A DNA stretch of 64,000 nucleotides from an uncultured Sphaerochaeta sp. (GTDB taxonomy: Bacteria; Spirochaetota; Spirochaetia; Sphaerochaetales; Sphaerochaetaceae): contig NZ_OY781063.1 of the NCBI RefSeq assembly GCF_963676285.1, positions 2,790,001 to 2,854,000 of the forward strand, read 5' to 3'. Positions 17,027 to 25,629 of the stretch are shown in pieces. A model generated the notes under the pieces. It had not been told where the DNA came from and searched no databases. It saw nothing but the letters and a program-made list of their open reading frames with translations. The number at the start of each line of letters is the position of its first letter. Within the stretch, counting starts at the first letter, position 1. Both the position numbers and the translations under genes were made by a program.

Positions 17027-17572
17027 TTGAAAGCAATGCAATCCGCTCTAATTCTGGTCTATACTGGTGATGGGAAGGGAAAGACCTCTTCTGCAATGGG
17101 GCAGTTGATTCGTGCCTTGGGTCACGGTGCACGTTGTGCAGTCGCCCAGTTCATCAAGAAGGACCCCGCTCTTCTGGATAGCGGTGAGTACCGTATTCTC
17201 AAGCAGCTTGAGGTGCCATGGAAACAGTTTGGTGCTGGTTTTTCCTGGGAAGGGGACAACAATGCAAAGAATGCTGAGCTGGCAAAAAAAGGATGGCAGC
17301 AGGTGAAGCGTTGGATATCTTCCGCTTCCTACGATCTGATTGTCCTTGACGAATTCACGTACACTCTCTCCCTTGGGTACCTTGACTGTGAGGAAGTCTG
17401 TCTCTGGCTTGCAGACCACAAGAATAAGGAAGGGTTTCCCCATATCGTCATCACCGGGAGAAATGCTCCACCTCAATTGATATCTGTCGTAGACATGGTC
17501 AGTGAACTGACTGAGGTAAAGCATCATCTCTCTGGTGCAAAGCGCTCTGCACAACCGATGATTGAATTTTAG
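17027..17572 (+). CDS. cobO: Cob(I)alamin adenosyltransferase, CobO/BtuR type
   Basis: A 181-residue P-loop ATP:corrinoid adenosyltransferase that makes adenosylcobalamin. Walker A GDGKGKTSSAMGQLIRALGHG lies near residues 15-35, followed by VAQFIKKD, the DLIVLDEFTYTLSLGYL block near 104-120, and VITGRNAPPQLI. The start is TTG 17027 with GGAG six bases upstream; ATG 17036 is an alternative with poorer spacing. It closes the pdxA operon, pairing two cofactor genes around a lipoprotein. Confidence 0.93.
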   Translation: MKAMQSALILVYTGDGKGKTSSAMGQLIRALGHGARCAVAQFIKKDPALLDSGEYRILKQLEVPWKQFGAGFSWEGDNNAKNAELAKKGWQQVKRWISSASYDLIVLDEFTYTLSLGYLDCEEVCLWLADHKNKEGFPHIVITGRNAPPQLISVVDMVSELTEVKHHLSGAKRSAQPMIEF

Positions 17573-17616
17573 ACACTGTTTGATAGCCTAATTCCTTGCA
17601 ATGCTCCTTTTATCCT

Positions 17617-17644
17617 TTCACATTTTCAAGATTCCGGATATAAT
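17617..17644 (+). promoter_or_regulatory. Promoter of the cpsB-rloAB-luxR operon
   Basis: TTCACA (17617-17622) and a perfect -10 TATAAT (17639-17644) are 16 bp apart, just upstream of the AAGGAG and ATG of the PHP phosphatase gene. Confidence 0.65.
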
Positions 17645-17664
17645 CACGACAAGGAGTTTTGTCT

Positions 17665-18297
17665 ATGGGTATCTGTGACATGCACTGCCATCTTTTGCCT
17701 GAGATTGACGATGGCTACCTATCACGTGAACAGTTCATCCGAATGCTGAATCTCTATCAGCTATCAGGCGTCACAGCAATAGCATTTACACCCCATATCT
17801 ACAATCCGTATGTGACCACAAACATCGCTGGGCTCAGAGAGACCTACGAGTGGGCAAAGAAAGAAGCCGAGGCCTTGGGAATTAAGACCTACTTGGGCAG
17901 CGAGCTCTTTGTAGGTGAGCAGGAAACCCTCAAGATGGTCCCCATCGACGGAAGGTTTTCATTGGTGGAGTTTGGGCTCTCCTTGCCCCCGCCCAGATTG
18001 TTGGAACGGTTGCAGCAACTCACTGAGATGCATTATCGTCCACTCTTGGCGCATGTTGAACGATATCTTTGGTTGACCCCAAAGAGTGCAATGTTGCAAC
18101 GTTTGCGCTCTCTCGGTTGTTTACTCCAGACAAACGTTGAAGCTGTGGAGAGCGGACTTTCGCTTCCCTATTTGGAACTTGGCTTGATTGATGTGATCGC
18201 CACAGACAATCATGGCAATGAAACCCTTCCGGCCCGTTTGATGGATGCAATTGAGAAATGGCCATCAGTGGGACGGAGTATGCAAAATCTTTGGTGA
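17665..18297 (+). CDS. CpsB/CapC-like PHP-family protein tyrosine phosphatase
   Basis: A 210-residue PHP-domain protein. The opening DMHCHLLPEIDDGY is the metal-binding signature of the CpsB/CapC/YwqE manganese-dependent tyrosine phosphatases, which act on bacterial tyrosine kinases controlling capsule export. Further ligands are FTPHIYNP (near 47-54), LGSELFV, LLAHVERY (about 130) and VIATDNHG (near 184-191). The start is ATG 17665, eight bases after AAGGAG; a TTG two codons upstream is too close to that site. No BY-kinase or polysaccharide gene is adjacent. It heads an operon with the AAA/RloB pair. Confidence 0.88.
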   Translation: MGICDMHCHLLPEIDDGYLSREQFIRMLNLYQLSGVTAIAFTPHIYNPYVTTNIAGLRETYEWAKKEAEALGIKTYLGSELFVGEQETLKMVPIDGRFSLVEFGLSLPPPRLLERLQQLTEMHYRPLLAHVERYLWLTPKSAMLQRLRSLGCLLQTNVEAVESGLSLPYLELGLIDVIATDNHGNETLPARLMDAIEKWPSVGRSMQNLW

Positions 18298-18326
18298 ATC
18301 CACCTATGGGTATGAGGAGGTAGCGT

Positions 18327-19574
18327 ATGCTGCTGGATATGACTATTGCGAACTTCAAGTCCGTAAAGTCTGCGCAAACCATTTCTTTTGAAGCTGTCAG
18401 GGATAATAGGTTCCCTGAGTCAAAAGTTGTCGAAGTCACTGAGAAACTGAAGCTGATCAAGACAGCAGCCATTGTAGGTCCCAATGGAGCTGGAAAGAGC
18501 ACTTTTGTACGTGCACTTGAAGCGTTGAAAGGTATTGTATGTGCAACCGAGGAGACGGAGAACCCTCTCCAGATTCTCAGTGGTACATCGTTCGCCTATT
18601 CCGAGGAGAAAGGACAGCCGGCAACCATTATCATCAGAGTGCTGGTAGACCGTGATGAAGAGAGTGGGGAGCCAACCATTGCTCAGTATACCTTGGTCAG
18701 TGACCGGGAAAAGATTTTCGAGGAATCCCTCTACCATCTTATTGGTCGTTCAAAACGGATGATGTTTGAAAGAAAGGTTGATGAGAACAGTCTCCTTCTT
18801 GATGATCAGGAACTGACCTACAAGTATCGATGGGGCAAGATGTATCGCGGTGATAAGAAGCGATTGGTTGGGAAGGTTGACGAAAAACACTCTTTCCTGG
18901 GTGCTTCTGCCCAGAAGGGAAGTGATACCACCTCTTTGCTCTATGCCTGGTTGAGTGACAGCCTTCATCTGCTTCCCATGGGTGTTTCAAACATCAGCGA
19001 GAAATATCTCATCAACCGCTTGAGTGAACATCCTGAGTGGGTCCAGCAGTTGATCAACTTCCTTTGGAGTGTTGATATCACTGATATTCGTGACATCAGG
19101 GTCAAGGATGAGAGAATTATCTTTGTCCATACCAACGTAACACAACACTATGCCTCCTATTTCTCCCTGGAGAGTTTGAGTCTCAGACGCCTGTGTCTTA
19201 TGGGTGTAGCCTTTTTTGATGCCTTCACCCGGAACCAGACACTGGTAATCGATGACTTCGGCATGCTGTTGCATCCTGATGTTCTCTGTCACGTTGTGGA
19301 AATATTTGAGGCAAGCAACCTGGGCTATGGTTCCCAGATGCTTGTGGTTGATTGCAACCCCTCCCTGCTCAAGCCGGGATTGCTCAGGCGTGATGGTGTC
19401 TACTTCGCTGAGAAAAACAGTGAGAGTGCCACCGTATACTTCAGTCTGGCCAATTTCAAGTATTCAAGAAGCAAGGACAAGACACAGAGTCAGTACATGA
19501 ATGGAGCATTCGGAGCTCTTCCGATTCTCTCTGAGTTCTCTTTTGTGGACACAAGCAAGGATAAGGAGGAGTAA
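18327..19574 (+). CDS. RloA-like AAA ATPase (COG1106/AAA_15 type) with degenerate catalytic motifs
   Basis: A 415-residue SMC/ABC-like ATPase. An intact Walker A, GPNGAGKST, is at residues 51-59. The C-terminus has the family block LLRRDGVYFAEKN...YMNGAFGALP (about 352-399), as in RloA/AbiL-type ATPases. Other motifs are altered: the signature usually ending SDGT reads ESLSLRR (282-288), Walker B reads TLVIDDFGMLLHP (305-317) with Asp in place of the catalytic Glu, and the H-loop TTHD position reads VVDCN (340-344). The frame is intact with good translation signals. The next gene encodes an RloB-like partner 2 bp downstream. It may be a divergent defence pair or a domesticated one. Confidence 0.82.
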   Translation: MLLDMTIANFKSVKSAQTISFEAVRDNRFPESKVVEVTEKLKLIKTAAIVGPNGAGKSTFVRALEALKGIVCATEETENPLQILSGTSFAYSEEKGQPATIIIRVLVDRDEESGEPTIAQYTLVSDREKIFEESLYHLIGRSKRMMFERKVDENSLLLDDQELTYKYRWGKMYRGDKKRLVGKVDEKHSFLGASAQKGSDTTSLLYAWLSDSLHLLPMGVSNISEKYLINRLSEHPEWVQQLINFLWSVDITDIRDIRVKDERIIFVHTNVTQHYASYFSLESLSLRRLCLMGVAFFDAFTRNQTLVIDDFGMLLHPDVLCHVVEIFEASNLGYGSQMLVVDCNPSLLKPGLLRRDGVYFAEKNSESATVYFSLANFKYSRSKDKTQSQYMNGAFGALPILSEFSFVDTSKDKEE

Positions 19575-19576
19575 TA

Positions 19577-20224
19577 ATGGCACGAAAACGCATATCCCAA
19601 AAACCACGCAGGACCGTACTGGTGGTGACAGCAACCGAGGCGGAAGCCCTCTACTTTTCCCAAATGCGCAAGGATTGCCGCTATGCAAATATGACGGTGG
19701 TATGGGAACCTGATTACAAGGATCTTGCCCACTTGATCACCTTGGCCGGGCAGATGAGGAACAAGGAAAAATACAGCAGCGTATGGTTGGTCTTCGGACT
19801 TGCAGACCTGAATGTTTCTGTACAGGACGTTAAGAAAGCAATGCCTCTTGCAGAGAAGAAAAAGGTTCGTCTGGCTTGGAACAATCCGTCCCTGCCTCTT
19901 TGGTATCTACTGCACCTACAGTCTCCAAAGGGCTTCGTGAATGACCCTGCTCTGATCGAGAGTGCTCTCTCTAAGCAATTTCCTGGCTTCAGAGGTGATG
20001 CCTCCTATCTTTTGGATGAAGGACTTGACCTGCATCTTAAACTCTATTCAGCGAAGTCGAAGGCTGCCGTGAATGCATCTTCCTATAATGCACTCACAGC
20101 ATCGCAGGTAGGGTTGGCCCCTACCAACATGGTGGCATTGTTGAATGATATCACCGATATTTGTGGGTTGGCTGATCTGACACACAATCAGAAGCGTCTG
20201 GGCCTGAACAAGAATAAAGGATAG
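19577..20224 (+). CDS. RloB-like protein (Toprim-like partner of the AAA ATPase), degenerate
   Basis: A 215-residue protein whose layout matches RloB (PF13707). It has a basic N-terminus, the strand VLVVTATEAEALYF (14-27) where RloB has an EGxTE motif, VWLVFGLADLN (69-79) where a DxD motif is expected, and NNPSLPLWYLLHL (102-114) against the family NPxFELWLLLH. The Asp/Glu expected at the DxD and FEL positions are largely missing, so nuclease activity is doubtful. An AGGAGG precedes the ATG. It starts 2 bp after the ATPase gene and ends 4 bp before the LuxR gene. The assignment rests on recalled motifs, not a search. Confidence 0.7.
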   Translation: MARKRISQKPRRTVLVVTATEAEALYFSQMRKDCRYANMTVVWEPDYKDLAHLITLAGQMRNKEKYSSVWLVFGLADLNVSVQDVKKAMPLAEKKKVRLAWNNPSLPLWYLLHLQSPKGFVNDPALIESALSKQFPGFRGDASYLLDEGLDLHLKLYSAKSKAAVNASSYNALTASQVGLAPTNMVALLNDITDICGLADLTHNQKRLGLNKNKG

Positions 20225-20228
20225 GAGA

Positions 20229-21122
20229 GTGAGCGGAATCCTGCTTCTGGTCTACATGCTTGCGTTCGGTCTAGGGTGCATGACATTGGCCTTGGCCATT
20301 GTGTACCGCCTTGCGAACGTAAAGCGATGGGCAACCTATTTTATTATCTGTCATGCATCCCTCCTGGGATGTATGATGTTGTTGGCGCTACAGGTACTCA
20401 GCCAAATGTTCCTTAGTGGTGTTGCCTATACGGTAGTTTCGATTATCATCACTTCAGTGTTTCTCGCTGATCTTGCCTTTCTTATTGTCTTTATCCCGTA
20501 CTTCACAACCTGGGTGATAGCCCACCCGTGGAGAAATCCGTATAAAGGATTGTTTTTTTCACTTGCTGCCATCTATCTTGGATTGGGGGTCGCACGGGAG
20601 ATTACAGGAAAGATGGTATTGGACCAAGCGATGCTTTTTGTGTTTGTTTTCGTCATGGGCTTCAGCTTGATAGTCATGTTGCGGAACATCAAGACGATTG
20701 AGAACAAGACTGCAAGAGCTTCGGCGTTATCCATCATCATCGTGAGTGCAGCAATGGTACCGGCAATTCTGTTGGCGCTTTTCTTTCCTGCACTCAAGCC
20801 ATTCCTTTTTGGGGTCTACTTCCTTGCTCTTTCCATCACAATCATGACCTTCCTGTTCATTACATTCGTAAGGATAGGTCGTGATGATAAGGCCCAGAAA
20901 CCCAAGACTGAATTGAGCCTTGATGATCTGGAGGAGTATCATATAACAGAGAGGGAATTCTCGGTCATACAGTTGATCAGCAAAGGTCTGACCAATAAGG
21001 AGATTGCCAGTGAACTGGGTATCAGCGCAAATACGGTGAACAACCATGTGGCAAACATCTATGGGAAGACCCAGGTCAGGAGCCGCATAGACTTATTGAA
21101 CCTTTTAAAACAGAGTTGGTAG
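20229..21122 (+). CDS. Membrane-bound LuxR-family regulator (seven TM helices plus HTH)
   Basis: A 297-residue protein with seven predicted transmembrane helices (about residues 3-26, 34-57, 65-92, 105-122, 134-152, 164-186, 191-214). A short linker leads to a C-terminal LuxR/GerE helix-turn-helix (about 236-294) with LTNKEIASELGISANTVNNH. The topology suggests a membrane sensor that binds DNA while anchored. It starts at GTG 20229, probably using the AAAGG about eight bases upstream. Its position between the RloB-like gene and a hydrolase suggests it regulates this operon or reports on envelope state; that is inference. Confidence 0.88.
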   Translation: MSGILLLVYMLAFGLGCMTLALAIVYRLANVKRWATYFIICHASLLGCMMLLALQVLSQMFLSGVAYTVVSIIITSVFLADLAFLIVFIPYFTTWVIAHPWRNPYKGLFFSLAAIYLGLGVAREITGKMVLDQAMLFVFVFVMGFSLIVMLRNIKTIENKTARASALSIIIVSAAMVPAILLALFFPALKPFLFGVYFLALSITIMTFLFITFVRIGRDDKAQKPKTELSLDDLEEYHITEREFSVIQLISKGLTNKEIASELGISANTVNNHVANIYGKTQVRSRIDLLNLLKQSW

Positions 21123-21133
21123 GAGGAAGCCTT

Positions 21134-21976
21134 ATGCATATAACCTATGATGTACCCAATTTTTCAGCAAAGTACTATCAGGACCAGTCTCCTGTCAGGA
21201 AAAGTGCCAGGGCATGGGCAATGGTCCATGACGAGATAGCTGAGCAGGCCGTGTTGCTCTGTCATGGATACACCGGATATCCGGGGGAGCTGATCAGGCC
21301 TGGTATTGATCTCTTCGAGAAGGGGTATGATGTCTATTGTCCCCGTTACCCGGGTCATGGTACAAGCAACAAGGATTTTCTTTCTTCCAAGGCAGAGGAT
21401 TGGATTGGAACTGCATATGACGCCTATGCTCATCTTTCCAGTAGGTATGAGAAGGTTTCTGTGGTTGGTCACTCCATGGGTGGAGCAATAGCCACCATTA
21501 TTGCTGATGCATTTTCCGCCGATACGTTGGTTTTGCTTGCTCCGGCTCTGGTGATTCCTGCTATCCCGAGGAAGACCATTTGGTTGCTGAAGCATTTTAT
21601 CAAGAAACGCAAAGTCTCTTGGCAGGGTGATCCAGAATATCACTTCTACTATGAGGGAGATCCCGATGACGATGCATATCTGGGATCCCAGTATTGGTCC
21701 TATCAGTTTCCATCAGGAATTTGGGAGTTGGAACGGGTACGAAAGCAAGCGGTTGCCTGCATCGATCACCTAGGATCAGATACATTGGCTATCAGCGGGG
21801 GAAAGGATCCCACCATTCCCCAGGAAGCGTGTATGCTGGTTGCCAGCAAGAGCAAAGGGGAAAATAAACACCTGCATATTGAAGATATCGGACACCTCAT
21901 GCCCTACGACAAGAATCAGAAGGCACAGGATAGGGCGATGGCTGCAGTGGTTTCCTGGGTTGAAGGAGAACGTTAG
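21134..21976 (+). CDS. Alpha/beta-hydrolase, carboxylesterase/monoacylglycerol lipase type
   Basis: A 280-residue alpha/beta-hydrolase. It has the oxyanion-hole region LLCHGYTGYPGE (about residues 38-49), the nucleophile elbow GHSMGG (about 112-117, Ser nucleophile), an Asp in the GGKDPTIP segment near the C-terminus and a final His in IEDIGHLMPYD. This is a complete catalytic triad, as in EstA/lysophospholipase-like enzymes. ATG 21134 lies seven bases after AGGAGG; a longer frame from 21116 is less likely. It is the last gene of the operon. Its stop overlaps tail-to-tail by 4 bp with the HD protein on the other strand. Confidence 0.88.
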   Translation: MHITYDVPNFSAKYYQDQSPVRKSARAWAMVHDEIAEQAVLLCHGYTGYPGELIRPGIDLFEKGYDVYCPRYPGHGTSNKDFLSSKAEDWIGTAYDAYAHLSSRYEKVSVVGHSMGGAIATIIADAFSADTLVLLAPALVIPAIPRKTIWLLKHFIKKRKVSWQGDPEYHFYYEGDPDDDAYLGSQYWSYQFPSGIWELERVRKQAVACIDHLGSDTLAISGGKDPTIPQEACMLVASKSKGENKHLHIEDIGHLMPYDKNQKAQDRAMAAVVSWVEGER

Positions 21977-22695
21977 GAACGTTTGATACGTTGGCTGTAT
22001 TCGTAGGCTGCAGCGATCTTGTCGCTGAGGCTTACAATGAAACTCTCCCGATATCTGGGAAGAGAGAATGTTTTTGGGAACATATGCTTGACGATGATGT
22101 CTGCTTCCTTTGCATTCACTGTGAAGTACTTCTGTGCATTTTCCAAAGCGATATAAGGGTGTTCTTTTCCGTGGGAAGAACGCTTCTCATCCTGGCTCTT
22201 TCGTTCCCTCCAATCGTAGAGGAAGAAGTCATGGAGCAATCCTCCCCGTGCAGCAGCGTGATAGTCCAATCCTAAAGCCTTGCTGATACGGTATGAGATA
22301 TAGCTTACCCTGGTGACATGGTCATAGATATGGCCTGCGTGATGATGATACTCTTTCAGTTTGAGGAATTCCTCATGAGCAAGAATATCACTTACCAGGA
22401 GTTCGTGCTCGCGCAGATAACGCGGTCTGCAGGTCCTTTGGATATTGTAGGCAAGTAGAAAACTGATAAGGGAAAAAAGAAGGAAAAGCAGTTCAGTTGG
22501 AAAGCTGGAGAACTGATTGAATGGGCTGAGATATTTGGAAGTGTATAACGTAGTAAATAGGGTAACAGGCAACCTAAACAGGTTTGTGAGGGATGTGTTT
22601 CCCCCTGCAAAAAAGGCTGGTATCGTTGGGTTAATCAGTATTGTTTTCCTCCGTTCAATTGAGTGTACCGTATCGAAATACGCCAAGAAGGTCAA
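21973..22695 (-). CDS. HD-domain phosphohydrolase with an N-terminal membrane segment
   Basis: A frame of up to 240 residues. The C-terminal two-thirds is an HD domain: YDHVTRVSYISYRISKAL, then LLHDFFLYDWRER carrying the His-Asp pair, EHPYIALENA and IIVKHMFP. A hydrophobic stretch near residues 68-82 suggests membrane anchoring. The start is uncertain: TTG 22695 has no clear ribosome site, while a GGAGG inside the frame is followed by non-standard codons, so the true N-terminus may be shorter. The substrate is unknown. It converges with the hydrolase gene. Confidence 0.8.
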   Translation of the reverse strand: MTFLAYFDTVHSIERRKTILINPTIPAFFAGGNTSLTNLFRLPVTLFTTLYTSKYLSPFNQFSSFPTELLFLLFSLISFLLAYNIQRTCRPRYLREHELLVSDILAHEEFLKLKEYHHHAGHIYDHVTRVSYISYRISKALGLDYHAAARGGLLHDFFLYDWRERKSQDEKRSSHGKEHPYIALENAQKYFTVNAKEADIIVKHMFPKTFSLPRYRESFIVSLSDKIAAAYEYSQRIKRS

Positions 22696-22756
22696 CAGGA
22701 AAGCCTACTATTGGGACACGTGTCTAAATACTGGACTCCTGTCCTGTCATCTGTGT

Positions 22757-22765
22757 TGCTATAAT
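22757..22765 (+). promoter_or_regulatory. Extended -10 promoter of gltX
   Basis: TGCTATAAT is a perfect extended -10 element, with no good -35, about 45 bp upstream of the gltX ATG (22811). An AGGAG lies near the start codon. Confidence 0.5.
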
Positions 22766-22810
22766 CTCTGATTTACGGTACAACAGTAGCATTGAGAGGA
22801 GTGTATCCTG

Positions 22811-24292
22811 ATGGAAGTACGAGTACGTTATGCGCCTTCTCCGACCGGTTTGCAACATATCGGTGGAGTAAGGACCGCATTATTCAACTATTTCTTTGCC
22901 CGTGCAAACGGAGGCAAGTTCATTTTACGTGTGGAAGACACCGATCGTGAGCGTTACAGTGACGAGTCCTTGCAGGACTTATATGACACGCTCGAGTGGT
23001 TGGGTATTAAATGGGACGAAGGCCCAGTGGTCGGCGGAGATTATGGTCCCTATATCCAAAGCGAGCGTTTCGACCTATACAAGCAGTATGCAGAGAAGCT
23101 GGTAGATGAAGGCAAGGCCTATTACTGTTACTGTACTCCACAGCGGTTGGAAGCATTGCGTGAACAGCAACAGAAAGAGAAGAGCAAGCAGCAGGGATAT
23201 GACCGCCACTGCCGTAATCTTACTGACGAACAGCGAAAGGCGTATGAGGATGAGGGTATCAAACCCGTCATTCGTTTGAAGGTACCCTCTGAGGGTAAGA
23301 CAACCTTCCACGATGTGCTGATGGGCGATATCTCTAGAAAGAACAAGGATGTCAGTCCTGATCCTGTCCTGCTCAAGAGCGATGGATTCCCCACCTATCA
23401 TCTGGCAAACGTCATAGATGACCACATGATGGGCATAACGCATATCATGAGAGCACAAGAGTGGATTCCCTCCGGTCCTCTACACATCATTCTCTATGAA
23501 GCTTTTGGGTGGCAGCCTCCCTTGTATTGCCATCTGCCGATGGTTATGGGCAAGGACGGACAGAAGCTCAGCAAGCGTCACGGCTCGACAGCTGTGAGGG
23601 AATTCCGGGAGAAAGGATACCTCCCTGAGGCTTTGATGAACTATGTAAGCATGGTAGGATGGTCCTACGATGGACAGAGGGAGTTTTTCAGCAAGGAAGA
23701 GCTTGAGCAGCTTTTCACTTTGGAGAAGATCAATAAGGCTCCTGGGATATTTGACTACAAGAAACTTGATTGGTTCAATGGACAGTATATCCGTCAGAAA
23801 GGGGATGAAGAGCTCTTGGCTCTTTTGCTTCCCTACATGGAGAAAGCTGGATTTGTCACGCTTCCCCTACAGGAAGATGAGAAGCGCGACATGCTTGCTC
23901 TCACTGTAGTGAGTAAAGAGCGGCTGAAGGTACTCAGTGACATTGTAGATCTGAGTAGGTTCCTCTTTGAGACACCCACCTATGAGGATGTGAATTTGTT
24001 CGCTGCAAAAAAGGTGGACCTGGCTACTGCAACCCTTGCCTTGGAGAGAGCTTATACAAAGCTTAAGGAAGGGTTTGATACAAGCAAGGAGCAAGAGGAA
24101 ATTGAAGCGGATATTGCTTCCCTGGCCGATGAAATGGATATCAAGGTGAACGGGGTATTCATGCCCATAAGGGTTGCCCTCACCGGTAGTACGGTTAGCC
24201 TACCCCTGTTTGACTCGATCAAACTGTTGGGCCAGGAAGAGACATATAAAAGAATTGAAACAGCGTTGGACGTGCTGAAGAGAGAGGTATAA
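22811..24292 (+). CDS. gltX: Glutamyl-tRNA synthetase
   Basis: A 493-residue class I synthetase charging tRNA-Glu. RYAPSPTGLQHIGG carries the HIGH-type motif (about residues 5-18), VEDTDRERY follows, and the KMSKS-type loop reads KLSKRHG near 253-259. The all-helical anticodon-binding domain makes up the last third. Length is normal. It is the first of three consecutive synthetase genes, with glyS four bases downstream. A glnS and a tRNA-Gln gene elsewhere in the window show that direct Gln charging is also encoded, so this enzyme may be discriminating. Confidence 0.97.
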   Translation: MEVRVRYAPSPTGLQHIGGVRTALFNYFFARANGGKFILRVEDTDRERYSDESLQDLYDTLEWLGIKWDEGPVVGGDYGPYIQSERFDLYKQYAEKLVDEGKAYYCYCTPQRLEALREQQQKEKSKQQGYDRHCRNLTDEQRKAYEDEGIKPVIRLKVPSEGKTTFHDVLMGDISRKNKDVSPDPVLLKSDGFPTYHLANVIDDHMMGITHIMRAQEWIPSGPLHIILYEAFGWQPPLYCHLPMVMGKDGQKLSKRHGSTAVREFREKGYLPEALMNYVSMVGWSYDGQREFFSKEELEQLFTLEKINKAPGIFDYKKLDWFNGQYIRQKGDEELLALLLPYMEKAGFVTLPLQEDEKRDMLALTVVSKERLKVLSDIVDLSRFLFETPTYEDVNLFAAKKVDLATATLALERAYTKLKEGFDTSKEQEEIEADIASLADEMDIKVNGVFMPIRVALTGSTVSLPLFDSIKLLGQEETYKRIETALDVLKREV

Positions 24293-24296
24293 GCAA

Positions 24297-25625
24297 ATGG
24301 CAGAAGTAACGATGGATAAGATTGTCTCCTTATGTAAGCGACGTGGGTTTATTTTTCAGTCAAGTGAAATTTATGGTGGCTTGAATGGCGCTTATGACTA
24401 CGGGCCACTGGGAGTTCAGCTGAAAAACAATATCCGCGATTTCTGGTGGAAAGAGATGACCCAGATCCATGATGATATCGTAGGATTGGATGCCTCCATC
24501 CTCATGCACCCCCGAGTCTGGGAAGCAAGTGGCCATGTGTCCAACTTCAGTGACCCCATGGTTGACTGCAAGCAGTGCAAGTCTCGATTCCGTGCCGATC
24601 AGATTGATCTCGGCGGCGCTTGTCCTACCTGTGGTACCCGCGATAGTTTTACTGAACCAAGGAATTTCAACCTGATGTTTGCGACCCACATTGGCGCAAA
24701 TCTGGACGGGGGCTCTACAATCTACCTTCGGCCTGAGACTGCACAGGGAATCTATGCAGATTTCAAGAATGTGGTATCCTCAAGCCGCGTGAAGGTTCCC
24801 TTCGGAATTGCACAGGTAGGCAAGTCCTTCAGAAACGAAATCACTACGAAGAATTTCATCTTCCGTTCTTGCGAATTCGAGCAGATGGAGATGCAGTGGT
24901 TCTGCAAACCCGGGACAGATGAGGAATGGTTCGGCTATTGGCGTGAACAGAGGATGGCTTTCTATCATAAGATGGGTATCAAGCCAAGCAGCCTCAGGTG
25001 GCATCAGCATGGCCCAGACGAACTGGCTTTCTACGCAAAGGATGCCTATGATATTCAGTTCCTTTTCCCCATGGGCTGGCAGGAACTTGAGGGTGTTCAT
25101 AACCGGACAGATTACGACTTGGGACAGCATCAGAAGTTCAGTGGGAAAGATCTCACTTATCTCGACCCTGAGGATAACCAACGTTATGTTCCCTATGTGG
25201 TGGAAACCTCGGCTGGCTTGACCCGTAATGTATTGATGGCACTGAGCGATGCATATGAGGAAGAGACCTTGGAAGGTGGGGATGTCAGGACGGTGCTGCA
25301 CTTCCACCCGAACATTGCTCCTGTTACTGTTGCGGTTCTTCCTCTGGTCAAGAAGGACGGAATCGCGGACTTTGCTTCCAAGCTTGAGAAGGAACTGAGA
25401 GATGACTTCTCAACCTTCTTCGATGTCAGTGGTGCTATCGGGCGTAGATATCGAAGAATGGATGAGATCGGCACCCCATACTGTGTTACCGTTGATTACC
25501 AGACTCTGGAAGACAATACAGTCACCCTTCGATACAGGGACAGTATGGAACAGAGTAGGGTAAGCATCTCGGAATTGGTTGCCACAATCAAGGAAGCAAA
25601 CAAAGCATACAAGCGAGTGGAGTAG
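24297..25625 (+). CDS. glyQS: Glycyl-tRNA synthetase, single-chain (homodimeric) type
   Basis: A 442-residue class II synthetase of the eukaryote/Gram-positive-like dimeric type, not the alpha2-beta2 form. Motifs are GFIFQSSEIYGGLNGAYDYG near the N-terminus, a Cys4 zinc site (CKQCKSRF...CPTCGTR, about 87-120), FNLMF and YLRPETAQGIY (motif 2 region), VGKSFRNEI, and motif 3 in ETSAGLTRNVL. The C-terminal anticodon domain holds VAVLPLVKKDG. The start lies 4 bp after gltX and the stop 4 bp before tyrS, forming a synthetase operon. Confidence 0.96.
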   Translation: MAEVTMDKIVSLCKRRGFIFQSSEIYGGLNGAYDYGPLGVQLKNNIRDFWWKEMTQIHDDIVGLDASILMHPRVWEASGHVSNFSDPMVDCKQCKSRFRADQIDLGGACPTCGTRDSFTEPRNFNLMFATHIGANLDGGSTIYLRPETAQGIYADFKNVVSSSRVKVPFGIAQVGKSFRNEITTKNFIFRSCEFEQMEMQWFCKPGTDEEWFGYWREQRMAFYHKMGIKPSSLRWHQHGPDELAFYAKDAYDIQFLFPMGWQELEGVHNRTDYDLGQHQKFSGKDLTYLDPEDNQRYVPYVVETSAGLTRNVLMALSDAYEEETLEGGDVRTVLHFHPNIAPVTVAVLPLVKKDGIADFASKLEKELRDDFSTFFDVSGAIGRRYRRMDEIGTPYCVTVDYQTLEDNTVTLRYRDSMEQSRVSISELVATIKEANKAYKRVE

Positions 25626-25629
25626 TACA

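Noticed and set aside
18327..20224. The RloA/RloB-like pair as pseudogenes
   Set aside because: Both frames are uninterrupted, have strong ribosome sites and are tightly spaced within an operon. Loss of motifs without frame damage argues for altered function rather than decay.
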